From: Limnoraphis robusta CS-951 | GTDB taxonomy: Bacteria; Cyanobacteriota; Cyanobacteriia; Cyanobacteriales; Microcoleaceae | DNA length: 9,220 nt | Direction: 5' to 3' | Assembly: GCF_000972705.2 (NCBI RefSeq) | Contig: NZ_LATL02000163.1 | Coordinates: 1-9,220, forward strand | Shown: positions 5,889 through 9,220 of the stretch, one piece after another | Numbering within the stretch: the stretch's first letter is position 1 | How the letters are laid out: the number at the start of each line of letters is the position of its first letter | Notes under the pieces: generated by a model | What the model saw: the letters and a program-made list of their open reading frames with translations, nothing else | The model's database searches: none | What the model was told of the DNA's origin: nothing | Made by a program: the position numbers and the translations under genes

Positions 5889-7463
5889 CTACAATATACT
5901 GGGTAATCTAATCTCTCTCGGCTTGACAAACCGCCCCTCAAAACTGATCGCCCTATTTTCAAACGTCCTCGCCTCCGCCAACCCCCGTCGCAACTCCGCC
6001 CGATCCATCGGTTCATCTATTCCACCCAACAGATAAACCAACAACTTCGCCGCCAGATCTCGCCCGGCTACCCGGATACGCCGTTTATTCGGATCAAATA
6101 ACACCCCATACCACAAAGACTCGGGGTATTCTATCCCATTAAACCCGCCCTTTGCATCAAAAGATCGTAACTTTTCAAACAAACTGACTATCGGTTTTTG
6201 CTGCTGAAACACCAACACCCCTAACCCCTGGGCGATCGCGACTTGACCCACAGGACGAAACAAAATATTACTTTCACCCCCCGGTTTCTCAAAGCTAAAC
6301 CGTCGCAACACAGGCGTTTCTTCCCCCCTTTCTAAACGTTGGTAACTCGGTAAACTCGCCAACGCATCCAACAACCGTCGCAACTCCTGCATCCCCTCCT
6401 CTAGTTCATCATCATCGGGACGCATGGGAACTAACCCCGGTTTGGGCGAATGCCAGTGAGGAAAGCGATCGCCTAAATAGCGCTGTGTCATCTCTTTGAG
6501 GGCTTGTAACGTCGTTAAAACCGTAGACTTAGAAGCCACCGTCGCACTATCCCAGTTTATCCGAGGGTTGCGATCGCGTTTTTCTTTTAACAACGGATGA
6601 GTCACTGCCACCTGGCGCGTTACAATAGAAAATCCGTCATCTTCATCGAGTAGGGCTAACTGACCTTTACTCAGTTTCACCGCCATCAGGTTAACGTGAA
6701 CAAAAATAGATCGAACTCGCTGACGGGCTGAGGCGCGGGTTTCTCCAGTCACCACTGCGGGAATAAATTCTATTCCAACGGTTTCGGAGGCGAGGTTTTT
6801 GATCTCCTCTGGAGTTAACGCCGAAACCTCTGTCATATCCTCCAGGGTAATAGGTTCGCCGACGGGTTTTTTGATCTTGCTGTAGGGTTGCAGTTTTCCG
6901 GTTCGCAGAAGTCGCATCAACCCCTGTATCCCCATCAGGCGATGTTGTCCGTCTAACGCAAAGACAGCCTCATCGGAGTCTAACTGTAACAGTCCCAGTT
7001 GTCCCTGATGGTCTAACCCCTGAAAGGCGATCGCAGACTCGGTGGCCCGTCCGTCCTCATCCCACTCAAATGCTTTCGGGTTATTTACCCAAGCGGGACA
7101 GATAACCACTAATAAAGCAGGGAACTTGTGGGCTTTGTGGGTTGCCAGGTATTGGGCGAGGGGAAGTTGACGCGACCAGTCGAGGGGACGTTGTAAGATA
7201 TCTTCTACGGTGTCTGCGACTCGTTCGACATTTCCGGTTTCTGGGTTCAGGTGACGTTTAAATAGGGGAAGTTGGGAAGCATAACCGACATTGCGATCCA
7301 ACCAGTCCAGTGTTACTGAACCGATAAACGCTTCTGTTCCTCCCATCTGGGTTTTGTGTACGAGGAGAGACTCAGGGGAGTTGAGGAGGGGTTCAAGAAA
7401 CTTCGCGATCGCTTCTGGGTCTTGGGGGTTGGGTTCTCGGGTTGGATCGGTTGCAGATTTCAT
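5889..7463 (-). CDS. Long DGQHR-domain protein, DndB-related
   Basis: The 524-residue protein contains DGQHR at 171-175 in the context VFALDGQHRLMGIQGL. Further on are VGIEFIPAVVTGE (229-241), RSIFVHVNLMAVKLSKGQLA (251-270) and LLDEDDGFSIVTRQVA (271-286), which are typical of the wider DNDB/DGQHR group. The strands before the motif (FPALLVVICPAW, 114-125) fit the usual core. A C-terminal extension of about 200 residues distinguishes it from the 397-aa relative downstream. It is soluble, without signal peptide or membrane segment. The function is inferred: an accessory or regulatory partner of the phosphorothioation genes, from its family and its head-to-head position with dndC. It is clearly richer in G+C than its neighbours (32 of 60 at 6361-6420) and holds five HIP1 sites, which suggests a separate origin. 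The ATG lacks a clear Shine-Dalgarno, so the exact start is less certain. Confidence 0.85.
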   Translation of the reverse strand: MKSATDPTREPNPQDPEAIAKFLEPLLNSPESLLVHKTQMGGTEAFIGSVTLDWLDRNVGYASQLPLFKRHLNPETGNVERVADTVEDILQRPLDWSRQLPLAQYLATHKAHKFPALLVVICPAWVNNPKAFEWDEDGRATESAIAFQGLDHQGQLGLLQLDSDEAVFALDGQHRLMGIQGLMRLLRTGKLQPYSKIKKPVGEPITLEDMTEVSALTPEEIKNLASETVGIEFIPAVVTGETRASARQRVRSIFVHVNLMAVKLSKGQLALLDEDDGFSIVTRQVAVTHPLLKEKRDRNPRINWDSATVASKSTVLTTLQALKEMTQRYLGDRFPHWHSPKPGLVPMRPDDDELEEGMQELRRLLDALASLPSYQRLERGEETPVLRRFSFEKPGGESNILFRPVGQVAIAQGLGVLVFQQQKPIVSLFEKLRSFDAKGGFNGIEYPESLWYGVLFDPNKRRIRVAGRDLAAKLLVYLLGGIDEPMDRAELRRGLAEARTFENRAISFEGRFVKPREIRLPSIL

Positions 7464-7487
7464 TCGTAAGTATTAAGCTATGAGAAC

Positions 7488-7503
7488 AAGTTTTTAAAAA
7501 CTT
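7488..7503. promoter_or_regulatory. 16-bp perfect palindrome in the divergent dnd spacer, candidate operator
   Basis: AAGTTTTTAAAAACTT is a perfect inverted repeat in the 92-bp spacer between the long DGQHR gene (-) and dndC (+). It overlaps the position expected for the dndC -35 element and lies 24 bp from the leftward start codon, so a protein bound there could affect both directions. DndB proteins have been reported to regulate dnd promoters. That a DGQHR protein binds this site is my inference. The pure A/T core could also arise by chance. Confidence 0.35.
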
Positions 7504-7515
7504 TGGAATATAAGG

Positions 7516-7547
7516 TATTATAACTGAACAGGGTGCTAGTAAAGAGG
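7516..7547 (+). promoter_or_regulatory. dndC -10 element and ribosome binding site
   Basis: TATTAT (7516-7521, 5 of 6 to TATAAT) is a good -10; the -35 region (about 7492-7498) is A/T-only and poor, overlapping the palindrome, which fits a regulated promoter. AGAGG (7543-7547) lies 8 nt before the ATG at 7556 and fixes the dndC start. Confidence 0.5.
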
Positions 7548-7555
7548 CAACAGAT

Positions 7556-9124
7556 ATGAGTACCAAGCAACAGACAAAGAAAAAACAGAAGAATCGCACT
7601 GTTGCTGAACTGATGGAAGATATCACAGCACTCACAAAAGAAATTCAGGAGTTGTATTGTCAGGATCAAATCCCCTGGATCATTGGTGTATCGGGAGGAA
7701 AAGATAGTACAACGATTCTACAACTTATCTGGAATGCTATTGCTGAACTGCCATTAGAAAAACGTAATAAGACGATCTATGTGATTAGTACGGATACCCT
7801 AGTAGAAAATCCTATAATCTCAAGCTGGGTACGTCAGTCTATCCAGAAAATGAAGAAAGCTGCTACAGAACAACAATTACCAATTGAGCCTCACCTACTA
7901 CATCCAGAGGTTAAAAATACTTTCTGGGTTTGCTTAATAGGCAAAGGATATCCTGCTCCTAGAAATAAATTTCGTTGGTGTACAGAACGCTTAAAAATAC
8001 AACCTGCAAATCGTTTCATACGCGAAGTCGTTCGATCAAATGGTGAGACAATCTTAGTTTTAGGGACTCGAAAAGCCGAGAGTTCTAAACGGGCTGCGAC
8101 AATGGAAAAACATCAGCTAAAGCGGGTACGAGATCGACTCACTCCAAATGCAAGCTTACCGAATTCTCTAGTGTACACACCTATTGAAGACTGGCGTGAT
8201 GATGAAGTCTGGCTTTATCTGATGCAATGGGAAAATCCTTGGGGAAATAGCAATAAAGATTTATTTGTCATGTATCGAGGGGCAACCGCCGACAATGAAT
8301 GTCCGTTAGTTGTTGATACCTCAACGCCTAGCTGTGGTGACTCTCGCTTTGGCTGTTGGGTTTGTACATTAGTTAATAAAGATAAATCAATGGAGGCAAT
8401 GATTATCAATGATGAAGCCAAAGAATGGATGCAGCCTTTATTAGATATTCGGAATGAATTAGATTTAAAAAATGATCGAGAACGCCGAGATTTTAGACGA
8501 ATATTTGGAACAGTACAACTGTTTGAACGGAATGTCAATGGAGAAATCAAAGTCGAACCGATACCCGGTCCGTATGTCAAAAAATGGCGGGAACATTGGT
8601 TAAGACGAGTATTAGAAGCCCAAACGAAAATTCGTCAAACCGCCCCGGAAGAAATGCGGGATATTACGTTAATTCAACCGGAAGAACTTAGCGAAATTCG
8701 CCGAATATGGTTAGAAGAAAAACACGAATTTGATGATAGTTTACCGAGGATATATAAAGAAGTGACCGGAGAAACCTTTATAGATACCTATCGTGGTAAT
8801 GAAACCAGTTTGTTAGGTAGTGATGAATGGACAACCCTAGAAGATATTTGTGGGGAAGACGCCATGCACTTAGAATTAATGGCAAAACTATTAGATACCG
8901 AACGACAATATTATACTAAAGCCCGTCGTGTAGGACTGTTTGAAGACCTGGAAAAATGCTTTGAAACCAGTTCACGAACCAAAGAAGAAGCCATTGCAAA
9001 CGCCCACCTGAAACGCAACTTAAAAATAGCTGCCCAAGAAGGAGATGTTGAAACCATTAAACAACTGACCTGGGAAAATCTGAAATATTCCAATAATTCA
9101 GAAACCAACGATGAGGAGGAATAA
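7556..9124 (+). CDS. dndC: DNA phosphorothioation sulfurtransferase DndC
   Basis: The 522-residue protein is full length for DndC, the PAPS-reductase/ATP-pyrophosphatase family enzyme of DNA phosphorothioation. DndC adenylates its target with ATP and passes sulfur, delivered by a cysteine desulfurase, toward the DNA backbone. The PP-loop is IIGVSGGKDSTTIL (42-55), followed by STDTLVENP (78-86). The conserved RWCTERLKIQP (140-150) carries Cys142, LVLGTRKAESSKRA (167-180) follows, and EDWRDDEVWLYL (211-222) matches the family helix. Cys260, Cys267 and Cys270 (SCGDSRFGCWVC), with Cys249 or Cys142, can supply the ligands of the 4Fe-4S cluster known in DndC. The charged C-terminal third is typical. 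The start is firm (ATG with AGAGG 8 nt upstream). It has no HIP1 sites and is A/T-rich. dndD and dndE are expected beyond the right edge, after the tandem repeat. Confidence 0.95.
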   Translation: MSTKQQTKKKQKNRTVAELMEDITALTKEIQELYCQDQIPWIIGVSGGKDSTTILQLIWNAIAELPLEKRNKTIYVISTDTLVENPIISSWVRQSIQKMKKAATEQQLPIEPHLLHPEVKNTFWVCLIGKGYPAPRNKFRWCTERLKIQPANRFIREVVRSNGETILVLGTRKAESSKRAATMEKHQLKRVRDRLTPNASLPNSLVYTPIEDWRDDEVWLYLMQWENPWGNSNKDLFVMYRGATADNECPLVVDTSTPSCGDSRFGCWVCTLVNKDKSMEAMIINDEAKEWMQPLLDIRNELDLKNDRERRDFRRIFGTVQLFERNVNGEIKVEPIPGPYVKKWREHWLRRVLEAQTKIRQTAPEEMRDITLIQPEELSEIRRIWLEEKHEFDDSLPRIYKEVTGETFIDTYRGNETSLLGSDEWTTLEDICGEDAMHLELMAKLLDTERQYYTKARRVGLFEDLEKCFETSSRTKEEAIANAHLKRNLKIAAQEGDVETIKQLTWENLKYSNNSETNDEEE

Positions 9125-9136
9125 CATAAAAAAACC

Positions 9137-9220
9137 ACTGGTAACGGATTAAATTGGGGCGGAGACTGGTAACGGATTAAATTGGGGCGGAGACTGGTAA
9201 CGGATTAAATTGGGGCGGAG
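9137..9220. repeat. 28-bp tandem repeat, three full copies, continuing past the window edge
   Basis: The unit starts ACTGGTAACG, continues GATTAAATTG and ends GGGCGGAG. It occurs as three identical copies at 9137-9164, 9165-9192 and 9193-9220, with no spacer between them, beginning 12 bp after the dndC stop codon. The window ends exactly at a unit boundary, so the copy number is unknown. The perfect identity points to recent expansion. It is not a CRISPR, since there are no unique spacers. It resembles the short tandem repeats found between cyanobacterial genes. Confidence 0.9.

Noticed and set aside
8215..8580. Minus-strand 121-codon frame opposite dndC
   Set aside because: It is antisense to the Fe-S cysteine region of dndC, which is conserved in the family and explains the open frame.
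9137..9220. CRISPR array
   Set aside because: Units of 28 bp are directly adjacent, with no unique spacers between them, and no cas gene is in the window.

Overview
The window most likely comes from a cyanobacterium. The HIP1 octamer GCGATCGC occurs nine times (1907, 2377, 3628, 4358, 6232, 6465, 6570, 7027, 7405). The intergenic DNA carries palindromes of the AGAAACC/GGTTTCT kind that are common in filamentous and bloom-forming cyanobacteria, and the Uma2 family is heavily expanded in that phylum. The species cannot be fixed from this sequence.

Layout. Positions 1-505 hold a terminator for a gene left of the window, a palindrome-rich repeat element and a probable decayed gene end. A papain-like C39 peptidase-fold protein with a peptidoglycan-binding-like N-terminus (506-1537, +) converges on nadC (1561-2460, -), the quinolinate phosphoribosyltransferase of NAD synthesis. 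Upstream of nadC, on the same strand, is a complete 5S rRNA gene (2546-2663) with no 23S next to it. It has its own rRNA-type promoter (AT-rich UP element, TTGACA, 17 bp, TACTAT) and its own terminator, which ends only 28 bp before the nadC start. A gene-poor stretch follows, then a small cysteine-containing protein (3224-3448, +), a probable gene remnant (3492-3671, -), a Uma2-type nuclease-fold protein (3690-4304, +), another possible fragment and a cluster of three perfect hairpins (4404-4483).

The right half is a DNA phosphorothioation (Dnd) locus. A DndB-like DGQHR protein of 397 aa (4509-5702, -) and a longer DGQHR protein of 524 aa (5889-7463, -) point left and are separated by a strong hairpin terminator. 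dndC, the sulfurtransferase-type PAPS-reductase-family enzyme (7556-9124, +), is divergent from them. The 92-bp divergent spacer holds a 16-bp perfect palindrome. Just after dndC a 28-bp unit is repeated three times without spacers and runs into the window edge, where dndD/dndE would be expected. No dndA cysteine desulfurase, dndD, dndE or dndFGH restriction gene lies inside the window.

How the genes work together: DndC, with a cysteine desulfurase and DndD/DndE, would replace a non-bridging phosphate oxygen in DNA with sulfur. DndB-family proteins are known to modulate dnd expression and modification, so the two divergent DGQHR genes probably serve as regulators or accessory factors. The 524-aa gene is visibly richer in G+C and carries five of the nine HIP1 sites, while dndC and the 397-aa gene carry none, so the locus looks like a mosaic. 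The remaining genes (C39-like, nadC, 5S) look like ordinary chromosomal surroundings.
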